Source of the DNA: Bacillota bacterium
GTDB taxonomy: Bacteria; Bacillota; Clostridia; Lachnospirales; Lachnospiraceae
Length of the DNA: 11,344 nt
Direction: 5' to 3'
Assembly: GCA_023387655.1 (NCBI GenBank)
Contig: JAEWHR010000221.1
Coordinates: forward strand, 1-11,344
This document shows positions 1-6,385 of the stretch, one piece after another; within the stretch, counting starts at the first letter, position 1, and each line of letters begins with the position of its first letter. A program made the position numbers and the translations under genes. The notes beneath the pieces were generated by a model, which saw only the letters and a list, made by a program, of their open reading frames with translations, had not been told where the DNA came from and ran no database searches.

Positions 1-53
1 ATAACGGGAAGATTATAAATTTTAGTTTACAGCACTAACTTCAAGATAGCACA

Positions 54-85
54 TAAAAACTACCAACCTATAAAAAGTTGGTAGT
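54..85 (-). terminator. Intrinsic terminator of the lipoprotein gene
   Basis: A perfect 9-bp stem, ACTACCAAC (59-67) with GTTGGTAGT (77-85), encloses a 9-nt loop. Read on the minus strand, the stem is followed by a run of T (complement of 54-59), while the plus-strand side is followed by CAAGAG and has no T run. It lies about 110 nt past the stop of the minus-strand lipoprotein gene and is the only terminator-like structure seen there. The rest of 1-193 is AT-rich and shows no gene. Confidence 0.7.
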
Positions 86-193
86 CAAGAGACATATATT
101 TAATTTATTTACTTCGGATTATGTTCATAATATACGCTTTATGCTCACATCCTAATTTTAAGAATAATTTACTTTAAGAACATCCAATCATAT

Positions 194-1159
194 TTAACGA
201 AGATATTCTGCAAGCTCATACACCCGAACTCTTGTCAGTTCCGCACCCTTCTCATACTTAATCATAGGCTGTAGCGTACCACCCTCAAAATCCGCGCCAG
301 CTTTTTGCATTTCGGCTTCCTTATAGGATATCCACTCCAGTTCTTCCGCTTTTAGGGCCTCCATAGCTGTCACATCCATCTTTTCCTTCAGCTGACTCCA
401 AATGGTATTCAATTCCGAATCCCATAGCTGATATAGTTGTGAGACTGTTTCCGTCATCTCAGCCTGCGACAATGACTCTGTTTGAAGTTTTTCTTTTAGG
501 AAAGCGGCCTCCTGCTCAAGAAATGCCAGTTCATCGTCGATGGTGGTTTTTTTATGGCTGGAAAAGCCTTGCCCCGTATTTACATTGTAAAGCCCATAAA
601 AGGGCAGCTCTATATCTATATAATCCCCGTATCCCCCCATCCATTCTTTATATTCCTCTGGCAGTTGCTGGACAGGCGTTCCTGGCAGATAGAACAGGAT
701 TTCCTCCGCCTTATCTAAACCATATGGGGCGCTGTATATGAATTTAATTCCATCCTTGATTTCTTCAGTAACAGGTTCTTTCTCCAGCTCAATTCGTTCC
801 AGCTTTACAGAATAGGTATAGTCATCCACTTTTACAGGCTCCGTAAATTTCCCTGTAAATCTACACAAGTACTGAACGTCCATATCGGAGTCCAGGTACT
901 CTCCTTCAAATGAGCCATCATCATAGACAATCAGTATAGTGCGCCACGCACCTGCGCCACTTCCAAACCAAAACTCAAGATTTGAAATATCTACAAAAGA
1001 GAACGCTACGTCGTTTTCATTATTAGGTAATTCTATCATAGGGGTAGTCGTTACCTCCCTATTTGGAAACTGTGTGCCGCCGGCACTTTTGCATCCCGTC
1101 AAGAGGTACCCCGCCATAACATTCACCATAAGAAGCGACATCAGTTTTCTCTTTTTCAT
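194..1159 (-). CDS. Lipoprotein with C-terminal LprI-like (DUF1311) domain
   Basis: This gene encodes a 321-residue secreted lipoprotein, probably anchored to the outer face of the membrane. The start chosen is the ATG at 1159, because AGGAGGG sits 7 nt upstream of it; an in-frame ATG at 1180 would leave that site inside the gene. Residues 1-22 form a signal peptide (KKRK, then a hydrophobic stretch) ending in the lipobox LLTGC, with Cys23 as the lipidated residue. Residues about 53-193 look beta-rich, with aromatic and Gly residues (EFWFGSGAGAW). Residues about 225-319 are helical and match the lysozyme-inhibitor LprI N-terminal family: LWDSELN, then EWISYKEAE (Trp276, Tyr279, Glu283), FEGGTLQP and ELTRVRVYELAEYL. 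LprI proteins are reported to inhibit lysozyme, but inhibition here is only inferred. Its base composition looks more GC-rich than the adjacent hydrolase gene (32 of 60 at 241-300), which may hint at a different origin. Confidence 0.85.
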   Translation of the reverse strand: MKKRKLMSLLMVNVMAGYLLTGCKSAGGTQFPNREVTTTPMIELPNNENDVAFSFVDISNLEFWFGSGAGAWRTILIVYDDGSFEGEYLDSDMDVQYLCRFTGKFTEPVKVDDYTYSVKLERIELEKEPVTEEIKDGIKFIYSAPYGLDKAEEILFYLPGTPVQQLPEEYKEWMGGYGDYIDIELPFYGLYNVNTGQGFSSHKKTTIDDELAFLEQEAAFLKEKLQTESLSQAEMTETVSQLYQLWDSELNTIWSQLKEKMDVTAMEALKAEELEWISYKEAEMQKAGADFEGGTLQPMIKYEKGAELTRVRVYELAEYLR

Positions 1160-1609
1160 TTTCTTCCCTCCTATTCCCATTCATAGAATTCGTCTTACAC
1201 ATCAAAGGCGTACTTTGTAAATTATAAACAATCTTTACAAAAAGAATACTATATATTTAACCAACTATCAATATTCTGTTTTAATGTACTCTAAATTCTT
1301 TAAATATTAAATAGTATTGAGTAGATTAAGATTGATTACGGGGGAATATTCAATGTATAATATTACCATATTAATGGTTTAAGATTTTTTAAACTGTGAT
1401 GTTAGTTTGCTATGCAATATAAAAATCTAACTATTTATTTATTATGAGAAGATGAAGATACGATATTATTGGTACTATTTAGTGCCCTAAAACACCAACG
1501 AGTAGGTTATACGATAAAGTGATGAGGTAAAATTAGTATTATTAATTTAAAATGAGTTTATCTTTAGATAGATATCAGTTTATATGAAGATTAGATAGGA
1601 AGGAAAAAT
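1160..1609. other. AT-rich divergent intergenic region
   Basis: This 450-bp gap separates the minus-strand lipoprotein gene from the plus-strand hydrolase gene, so promoters for both should lie in it. The lipoprotein side has a TATAAT on the minus strand (complement of 1221-1226) without a convincing -35 box. The hydrolase side has the candidate promoter listed at 1332-1361. A small hairpin, GGTACT with AGTGCC around ATTT, lies near 1471-1486. No convincing ORF, RNA gene or mobile element is seen. Confidence 0.5.
1332..1361 (+). promoter_or_regulatory. Candidate sigma-A promoter upstream of the hydrolase gene
   Basis: TTGATT (1332-1337), an 18-nt spacer and a consensus TATAAT (1356-1361) fit a vegetative promoter. 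The predicted transcript would start near 1368 and carry a leader of about 240 nt before the gene at 1610. The long distance lowers confidence, since chance matches are common in AT-rich DNA. Confidence 0.4.
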
Positions 1610-2683
1610 ATGATGAACAAAAACATGACCAGCAAAAATATAATGAACAAAAACATAACAAGTAAAAACACAACAAGTAAAAACACAACAAGTAAAACCA
1701 TAACAAGTAAAAACATAACAAGTAAAAACATAATGAATAAAAAGATTATTAAAATACTAATTTTCATACTATGTTTTATTATAATAGCATTAATACTTAT
1801 TCCTCCCATTATCGTATATTTTACTATTCACGGTCATGTTGATTATGAAGTAATAGAGAATCATCCGCTACAAAAAATCTATAAAGCCAGTGATTTTGAT
1901 TTGACTGCGAATGATATGACTCTTCAAACGGAGGATGGTCTTAATGTTTGGGTATCTGAGGTTTCGATAGAAAAGCCCAAAGCTGTTTTGATCTACTTAT
2001 CAGGAATCAGACAACCGTCTGTTACTTACTATTATGGGCATGCAAAATGGATGAAAGAAAATGGATATGCTTCCTTTTTATTAGAAGTCCGTGGACACGG
2101 AAGAAGTGATGGGGATATGGTTTGCTTAGGATTTGAGGAAGTGAAAGATGTAGAGGCAGTTGTTACATATATTAGACAACAAGAAAAATACAATGACGTA
2201 CCAATTGTAATACAAGGTGTTTCAATGGGAGGGGCTATTTCTGTCAATGCATTTGGGCAAATACCAGAAATAGATGGTTTAATTGCTATGTCTGCATATT
2301 CAAGCTTTGAAGATGTGGTAGCAGATACCATGAGACAATATCATATACCTGAGTTTATTTGCAATATTGAAAAAAAGCTCATCAATCTATCCTTAAAAGT
2401 GGTATTTGGTAAAAAGGTGAATGAGTTAACACCGATAAAGCAAGTGGAAAACATAGGAGATCGTCCTGCTTTGTTTATAGCAAGTGCGAATGATATGGAT
2501 GTATTACCAAAGAACATGGAGCGGCTATTAGAGGCTGCACCAAAACACTGCAAAGGTTGGCTCCGGGATTCAGATTCTGTAGGACATTTTATAATCTTAA
2601 ATCATGATATTGAACATGTTGATCTGGATGCTGAATATTGTGAAAAAATATTATCATTTCTTGAAAACGAAGTGATTCATTAA
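1610..2683 (+). CDS. Membrane-anchored alpha/beta hydrolase (S33-like)
   Basis: This is a 357-residue serine hydrolase tethered by one N-terminal membrane segment, with the catalytic domain probably outside the cell. Residues 2-46 are nine Lys/Asn-rich pentapeptides, 47-73 a hydrophobic helix (LIFILCFIIIALILIPPIIV), and about 74-357 the hydrolase. The family pattern is clear: RGHGRSDG at 161-168, nucleophile elbow GVSMGG with Ser205, likely acid Asp295 (ASANDMDV) and His326 (SVGHF). This resembles the Hydrolase_4/serine aminopeptidase S33 group, whose members include lysophospholipases and esterases; the substrate cannot be told. The start is supported by GGAAGG at 1598-1603, 6 nt before the ATG; the next codon is also ATG (1613). 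An internal ATG at 1733 would remove the repeats but has no ribosome binding site. The gene stands alone, with no clear terminator after it. Confidence 0.88.
   Translation: MMNKNMTSKNIMNKNITSKNTTSKNTTSKTITSKNITSKNIMNKKIIKILIFILCFIIIALILIPPIIVYFTIHGHVDYEVIENHPLQKIYKASDFDLTANDMTLQTEDGLNVWVSEVSIEKPKAVLIYLSGIRQPSVTYYYGHAKWMKENGYASFLLEVRGHGRSDGDMVCLGFEEVKDVEAVVTYIRQQEKYNDVPIVIQGVSMGGAISVNAFGQIPEIDGLIAMSAYSSFEDVVADTMRQYHIPEFICNIEKKLINLSLKVVFGKKVNELTPIKQVENIGDRPALFIASANDMDVLPKNMERLLEAAPKHCKGWLRDSDSVGHFIILNHDIEHVDLDAEYCEKILSFLENEVIH
1613..1747 (+). repeat. Nine tandem 15-bp repeats inside the hydrolase gene
   Basis: The segment divides exactly into nine 15-bp units of the form ACAAGTAAAAACATA. Units four and five are identical, as are seven and eight; the first, third and last units carry ATGAACAAAAA-like variants. 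In frame they encode pentapeptides such as TSKNI, TSKNT and MNKNI. Because 15 is a multiple of three, gain or loss of units changes protein length without a frameshift. Confidence 0.9.
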
Positions 2684-2693
2684 TTCGTTGTTA

Positions 2694-2801
2694 GATAGAA
2701 ATACGATAGAAATATATGAAAATACAATAGAAATACATAGAAAAATAATAGAAATACTATGAAAATACGGTAGATATACAATAGGATCACGATAGAAATA
2801 C
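2694..2801 (+). repeat. Degenerate 11-bp tandem repeat between genes
   Basis: About ten imperfect units of 10-11 bp with consensus GATAGAAATAC fill most of the gap between the hydrolase and oxidoreductase genes. The units at 2694-2704 and 2791-2801 are identical, and inner units vary (AATAGAAATAC, ATGAAAATAC, GGTAGATATAC). The array starts just after the hydrolase stop. No GC-rich hairpin or clear promoter is seen in it, although TATAAT occurs just downstream at 2804-2809. Its role is unknown. Confidence 0.75.
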
Positions 2802-2903
2802 GATATAATTTTTTCGATATCTATGTTACAATACTTTATGGGAGATGTATTAGTCATACATAGGATTAGTAACAGCGAGGGAGAAGAAAGGAAGGTAATT
2901 GTT

Positions 2904-3875
2904 ATGAAAAATATTGCAATTTTAGGTGCTGGAAGAATAGCCCAAAAGATGGCTCAAACTGTAAATGGGATGAAGGATGTTAATTTATATGGTATTGCTT
3001 CCAGAGATATTAATAAAGCAAAAGAGTTTGCAAAGGAATTTTCCATTGAACACGCGTATGGTTCGTATGAAGTGATGGTGAAAGATCCTAATATCGATTT
3101 AGTGTACATTGCTACACCACACTCTCATCATTATGAACAGGCAAAATTATGTTTAGAAAATGGAAAACATGTTTTATGTGAAAAAGCATTTACAGCGAAT
3201 AAAAAACAAGCAGAAGAAGTTCTTGCTTTAGCGAAAGAAAAAGGATTATTTATCACGGAAGCGATTTGGTCTCGTTATATGCCAATGGCTCAGACAATGA
3301 AAGAGGTTTTAGATAGTGAAATTATTGGTAGTCCAACTTCTTTAGTATCAACATTTGGTGCATTGGTAAGTGAGAAGCCAAGACTTAAAGAACCTGCGCT
3401 AGCTGGTGGAGCGTTACTTGATCTTGGAATTTATCCACTGACATTTGCACTAATTGCATTTGGTAATGAGATATCGGATATTAAAACATCTGCGGTTTTA
3501 ACTGATTCTGGCGTGGACGAACAACATAGCATTATCTTGACTTATAAAGATGGTAAGATTGCGACTCTTTATAGTTCTATGATTAGTGCGATGGAATCAA
3601 GCGCAATCGTTTATGGAACCAAAGGCTATCTAAAAATTCAAGGTATGACAAATTATGAGAGAATTGAAGTATACAATGCAAGCCATGAATTAATAAAAAC
3701 CATTGAGAGACCAGAGCAAATTACCGGATATGAGTATGAAGTGATGGCAGCTCTCAAAGCAATCGAAGAAGGTAAATTAGAATGTCCGGAGATGCCACAT
3801 GTGGAAACCCTCCGTGTGATGGAGCTTATGGACGGCCTTAGAGCTAGATGGGGGGTACATTATCCTTTCGAATAA
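2904..3875 (+). CDS. Gfo/Idh/MocA-family NAD(P)-dependent oxidoreductase
   Basis: The product is a 323-residue cytoplasmic dehydrogenase, most like the dimeric dihydrodiol dehydrogenase branch of the Gfo/Idh/MocA family. The start is the ATG at 2904, with AAGGAAGG at 2888-2895 ending 8 nt upstream; the frame is open back to 2823, but that extension would precede the Rossmann fold without purpose. The N-terminal Rossmann fold begins at once with the dinucleotide-binding GAGRIA (8-13). IATPHSHHYEQA (69-80) and CEKAFTAN (92-99) follow; Lys94 occupies the usual EKP lysine, but the proline is Ala. The C-terminal domain carries GGALLDLGIYPLTFA (168-182) with Asp173 and Tyr177, which fit the family's catalytic region. 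The substrate, probably a sugar or similar polyol, cannot be deduced, and neither neighbour gives a pathway. It ends before a strong terminator and appears monocistronic. Confidence 0.9.
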   Translation: MKNIAILGAGRIAQKMAQTVNGMKDVNLYGIASRDINKAKEFAKEFSIEHAYGSYEVMVKDPNIDLVYIATPHSHHYEQAKLCLENGKHVLCEKAFTANKKQAEEVLALAKEKGLFITEAIWSRYMPMAQTMKEVLDSEIIGSPTSLVSTFGALVSEKPRLKEPALAGGALLDLGIYPLTFALIAFGNEISDIKTSAVLTDSGVDEQHSIILTYKDGKIATLYSSMISAMESSAIVYGTKGYLKIQGMTNYERIEVYNASHELIKTIERPEQITGYEYEVMAALKAIEEGKLECPEMPHVETLRVMELMDGLRARWGVHYPFE

Positions 3876-3932
3876 TCTCATGATTAGCAAAAGTCAAAGT
3901 AAAAAAATAAAAAATCTAAGATAAAATAGTTT

Positions 3933-3970
3933 AGGGTATGTACCGGTTTTACGGATGCATACCCTTTTTT
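3933..3970 (+). terminator. Strong intrinsic terminator between convergent genes
   Basis: AGGGTATGTACCG (3933-3945) pairs with CGGATGCATACCCT (3952-3965), giving 13 base pairs with one T-G wobble and one bulged A, and the loop GTTTTA. A six-T run follows at 3965-3970, so it fits the plus-strand oxidoreductase gene. On the minus strand the hairpin is followed by AAACTATTTT, a poorer tail, so ending the convergent beta-helix transcript there is possible but less certain. Confidence 0.88.
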
Positions 3971-3991
3971 ATGAAAGATAATGAAAAATGG

Positions 3992-5560
3992 TTATTTTGT
4001 CTTAGGTGTATTATTTTTCACTGTATGTCCAGCTTTTGAATTTGCATAAATAGCCTGCGAAGCTGTTACTCCAGAAATCTTATTCCATGTAATGTTACAG
4101 TTCTTTGTGGTTGAATTAAGGTAAATACCATTCTTGGCAGTAACTTTTATAGTATTCTTATAGATTTTAAGATTCTTAGTATTGGAAACCCCAATTCCTC
4201 CATAAATACTTCCTTTTGCTCCCGCTTTACTTATCTGGTTCCAGTATAGATTTCCTGAACTGCTATTGTCTATGCATATCGAATAGCGATAGGTATTGGT
4301 GATATAGTTACTACCAACGTAACAGGTAGGAGAATATTCCACAAAAATACCATAGCGGGCGGTCTTTGTTATGTGATTCTTTTTTATGGAGACATTGGAT
4401 AATGGTCTGGTTTTACTACCAATAATACGAATACCGTCTCCCCAAGAAAGAGTAGAACCTGATAGATATTGCCTCATATTATTAATGGTGTTTCCTTCGA
4501 TTACGATACGGTAATTCTTAGGAAGGGGTTGTTTCTTTGTACTAGGAAGTGCTTGTAGGTAATTGGTGGCTTCATTAGAAAATGTCGTATAAACAAGCAC
4601 ACCAACCGCAGCCCTTTCGATTGTATTATTTTTTATATTGGTATTTACATAGTTATAAGCTTTAATGCCGGCTTCTGTAAGATCATGGATGTAATTATTC
4701 TCAATTGTTATGTTGGAATGAAAAACTCCTTGAACAGAAGTATGAGAACCAATACCACGTGGATAATTGTAGATTTCATTATTTCTTATCGTAATTGTAT
4801 TACATGGCAGATCGTCATATACAATTAAATTAGCTTGCATGGAGGGAACGATGGTACTGTCATGTACAATATCGAGCTGAATTGCTTCTTTTAATGTTGT
4901 ACCGTTATAACCATAGAGCTTGCAATTTTCTATCGTACCATTTTTAACACCAGCTAAAGTAATAAGATGGCTCTTGTCCGGTACATTACGGATCGTTGCG
5001 TTTTTTATTGTAACATTAGAGGCATGAATGAATCGAAAACTCTCGGTACCTTTATTGTAACTAGAAATCTTAGAGGAATCCCAGATACCGCCGTTAATGG
5101 TGATGTTTTCAGTAGTTGTATAACCACCTTTATCATTGCTCATATCATTCGCAAGTAGGGCTCCACGTTGGTGATTCTTCATCAATTTGGCCCCAGCAGA
5201 AGCGATAATTGTGGTATTGGAATAGATACGAAGTTCACGCTCAAGAATATAGGTACCGTTCGGTATTCGTATGGTTAAGTTATATTCGTTATCTTTATTA
5301 TAATCTAATATTTGTTGAATTTCTTGAGCAGTTGCATTCGATGGAACGTTTACCTCCAGATCAATTTTTCTTGCCCCTACCCTAACGGACATCTCATGTG
5401 ATGTGCTGTTGGAAGAGAGGAGGGGTGAGGAACCTATCAGTGGAGTAAGTGTGTCATTAGAAGTAGCGTGAGCTACAGGAATAGTTGAGATATAACCAGA
5501 TAAAACCAGAACTGTTACCAGAGTGTTTAACTTTACTTTGTATTTCATATGCATTACCAT
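3992..5560 (-). CDS. Secreted right-handed parallel beta-helix protein
   Basis: This 522-residue protein (if started at 5560) has a signal peptide and a long beta-helix. Three ATGs lie close together at 5560, 5554 and 5548, none with a strong ribosome binding site. The promoter at 5589-5617 rules out more upstream starts. The signal peptide (MKYKVKLNTLVTVLVLSG) probably ends at AHA-TS, around residue 32. From about residue 110 to the end, repeats of the type NITIENNYIHD, NTNIKNNTIE and NVSIKKNHITK form successive helix turns typical of pectin-lyase-like folds (Beta_helix, PbH1). Conserved-looking stretches EAIQLDIVHDS and YPRGIGSHTSV may line an active groove. Such proteins are often polysaccharide lyases, hydrolases or epimerases, but no catalytic set can be assigned. 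No anchor (LPXTG, SLH) is visible, so it is probably released. Confidence 0.85.
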   Translation of the reverse strand: MVMHMKYKVKLNTLVTVLVLSGYISTIPVAHATSNDTLTPLIGSSPLLSSNSTSHEMSVRVGARKIDLEVNVPSNATAQEIQQILDYNKDNEYNLTIRIPNGTYILERELRIYSNTTIIASAGAKLMKNHQRGALLANDMSNDKGGYTTTENITINGGIWDSSKISSYNKGTESFRFIHASNVTIKNATIRNVPDKSHLITLAGVKNGTIENCKLYGYNGTTLKEAIQLDIVHDSTIVPSMQANLIVYDDLPCNTITIRNNEIYNYPRGIGSHTSVQGVFHSNITIENNYIHDLTEAGIKAYNYVNTNIKNNTIERAAVGVLVYTTFSNEATNYLQALPSTKKQPLPKNYRIVIEGNTINNMRQYLSGSTLSWGDGIRIIGSKTRPLSNVSIKKNHITKTARYGIFVEYSPTCYVGSNYITNTYRYSICIDNSSSGNLYWNQISKAGAKGSIYGGIGVSNTKNLKIYKNTIKVTAKNGIYLNSTTKNCNITWNKISGVTASQAIYANSKAGHTVKNNTPKTK

Positions 5561-5588
5561 TCTTTCGTATTTTAGATATCTTGAGTAT

Positions 5589-5617
5589 TTCATAAATATA
5601 CGACAAAAAAGAGTCAA
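5589..5617 (-). promoter_or_regulatory. Promoter of the beta-helix gene
   Basis: On the minus strand TTGACT (5617-5612), a 17-nt spacer and TATGAA (5594-5589) fit a sigma-A promoter. Transcription would start near 5582, leaving a leader of about 20-35 nt before the ATG cluster at 5560-5548. This decides against the upstream in-frame TTG at 5617 and ATG at 5593, which would lie within the promoter. Confidence 0.6.
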
Positions 5618-5789
5618 AAATAGTACAACTTTTTGTCTGTTAATTCAAAACATGTAATCGTTTTATGGGTTAGAATTTATAAAATGAAATAATTTTGTAA
5701 TATTATTGTAACATTTTCAGAGAGGTAAAGTCCATCCTTTTTCATTGGTTAATTACTGGAATTATTATGAGAAATAATTTCATAAATAC

Positions 5790-5818
5790 TTTACATCCTG
5801 TAATATTTTCGCTATAAT
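5790..5818 (+). promoter_or_regulatory. Likely promoter of the cobalamin operon
   Basis: TTTACA (5790-5795), a 17-nt spacer and a perfect TATAAT (5813-5818) make the best plus-strand promoter before the riboswitch. Transcription would start near 5825, about 175 nt before the aptamer's P1 stem. A weaker candidate nearer the aptamer is TATAAC at 5982-5987. The segment 5620-5789, between this and the beta-helix promoter, is AT-rich and shows nothing else recognisable. Confidence 0.5.
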
Positions 5819-5827
5819 AAATCAATT

Positions 5828-5848
5828 AAATTTCCATATAGGGAATTT
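5828..5848. other. Dyad symmetry at the predicted cob transcript start
   Basis: AAATTTCC and GGGAATTT form an 8-bp inverted repeat (one T-G wobble) around ATATA. It begins a few bases after the predicted start at about 5825, so it could be an operator for a DNA-binding protein or a hairpin at the transcript's 5' end. No known operator is recognised. Confidence 0.35.
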
Positions 5849-5863
5849 CATATATGTAATTTT

Positions 5864-5984
5864 ATGTAATGAAATTATCGTATAAGAATATTAGTACAAA
5901 TAGGTAAAACAATGAGAATACTAGAACTAATCTATAATCAAATTATCGTATGATAATATTAGTACTAATATGTAATGAAATTAT
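5864..5984 (+). repeat. Imperfect direct repeats in the cob leader
   Basis: Two 36-nt copies, 5872-5907 and 5940-5975, start AAATTATCGTAT and agree at 32 of 36 positions. A more diverged partial copy lies between them (about 5910-5937, with GAATACTAGAACTAAT). ATGTAATGAAATTAT also occurs perfectly twice, at 5864-5878 and 5970-5984, bracketing the array. The repeats lie between the likely promoter and the riboswitch, so they are probably transcribed. There are no regular spacers as in CRISPR arrays. Confidence 0.75.
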
Positions 5985-5999
5985 AACAGGACAATATAA

Positions 6000-6182
6000 T
6001 ATAGAGAGGTGCCTTGGTACAACGAATGACCAAGGATAATAGGGAAATGGGTGAGAATCCCATGCGGTCCCGCCGCTGTAATGGAAGAATATACTTTACT
6101 TACGAATGTAAGAAACGTCACTGAAAATCGGGAAGACTAAAGTATGTGTAGAAGCCAGAGCCAGAAGACCTGCCTCACTATA
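6000..6182 (+). promoter_or_regulatory. Cobalamin riboswitch aptamer
   Basis: This RNA binds a B12 form and controls the cob genes behind it. The closing P1 stem pairs TATAGAGAGG (6000-6009) with CCTCACTATA (6173-6182), with one mismatch. A hairpin CCTTGGT/ACCAAGG lies at 6012-6035. The conserved core follows: GGGTGAGAATCCC (6049-6061) and CGGTCCCGCCGCTGTAA (6065-6081). A variable arm pairs ATACTTTA (6091-6098) with TAAAGTAT (6138-6145) and contains a small CTTAC/GTAAG hairpin. The B12 box AGCCAGAAGACCTGCC is at 6159-6174, preceded by an extra AGCCAG. Family knowledge says B12 binding normally lowers expression. Confidence 0.95.
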
Positions 6183-6188
6183 AGATAT

Positions 6189-6218
6189 TACACAAGGCTA
6201 CGGTGAATAGCTGGTGTA
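6189..6218 (+). other. Hairpin just after the aptamer (expression platform)
   Basis: TACAC (6189-6193) pairs with GTGTA (6214-6218), and GCTA (6197-6200 region) with TAGC (6208-6211), around loop CGGTGAA. Its place directly after P1 suggests it is the downstream hairpin that, in many cobalamin riboswitches, makes a loop-loop contact with L5. That contact is inferred, not shown. It is not a terminator, since no T run follows it closely. Confidence 0.45.
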
Positions 6219-6249
6219 GGAAGAAGCTCATATATCGAGTTTTTTTGTT

Positions 6250-6285
6250 ATGCCTCTTATGCTATTTGTGTAAGGGGCATTTTTT
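6250..6285 (+). terminator. Riboswitch-controlled intrinsic terminator
   Basis: ATGCCTCTTA (6250-6259) and TAAGGGGCAT (6271-6280) form ten base pairs (one T-G wobble) with an 11-nt loop, followed by six T at 6280-6285. It lies about 70 nt after the aptamer and 100 nt before cobT, so it is most likely the switch's off state. ATAAGA (6180-6185), which overlaps P1, could pair with TCTTAT (6255-6260) as a weak antiterminator; this pairing is an inference. Confidence 0.88.
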
Positions 6286-6290
6286 CATTT

Positions 6291-6316
6291 ATAGAAAATT
6301 GGTTGCAATTTTCTAT
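6291..6316 (+). other. Perfect hairpin between terminator and cobT
   Basis: ATAGAAAATTG (6291-6301) pairs perfectly with CAATTTTCTAT (6306-6316) around the tetraloop GTTG. It lies right after the riboswitch terminator and would be present only in read-through transcripts. The following bases are ATTAAAAAC, so it does not look like a second terminator. Two shorter stems follow, AGGG/CCCT (6330-6342) and TCACC/GGTGA (6342-6361), close to the cobT ribosome binding site. Their role is unknown. Confidence 0.6.
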
Positions 6317-6385
6317 ATTAAAAACTCCAAGGGATGTGCCCTCACCCTGTGGATTCGGTGAAGTATAGAAAGGATGGAAATCACT

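Noticed and set aside
439..741. Plus-strand ORF of 100 codons.
   Set aside because: It lies antisense to the lipoprotein gene, has no ribosome binding site and resembles no protein family.
1591..1809. Minus-strand hydrophobic ORF with LLVMF-like repeats.
   Set aside because: It is the antisense of the 15-bp repeats and membrane segment of the hydrolase gene; the repeat explains its open frame.
2823..2903. N-terminal extension of the oxidoreductase from the upstream ATG.
   Set aside because: The good ribosome binding site sits before ATG 2904, and the Rossmann fold begins there; the extra 27 residues match nothing in the family.
5864..5984. Possible CRISPR array from the direct repeats.
   Set aside because: Only two good copies exist, the repeats are AT-rich and imperfect, the segment between them is itself repeat-like, and no cas gene is nearby.
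5995..6000. TATAAT just before the riboswitch as the cob promoter.
   Set aside because: It has no acceptable -35 box, and a start near 6006 would cut off half of the P1 stem that begins at 6000.
6220..6246. First T run after the riboswitch as a terminator.
   Set aside because: The stem before it is weak (only CTC/GAG plus A-T and G-T pairs) and would use up the T run itself; the hairpin at 6250-6285 is much better.
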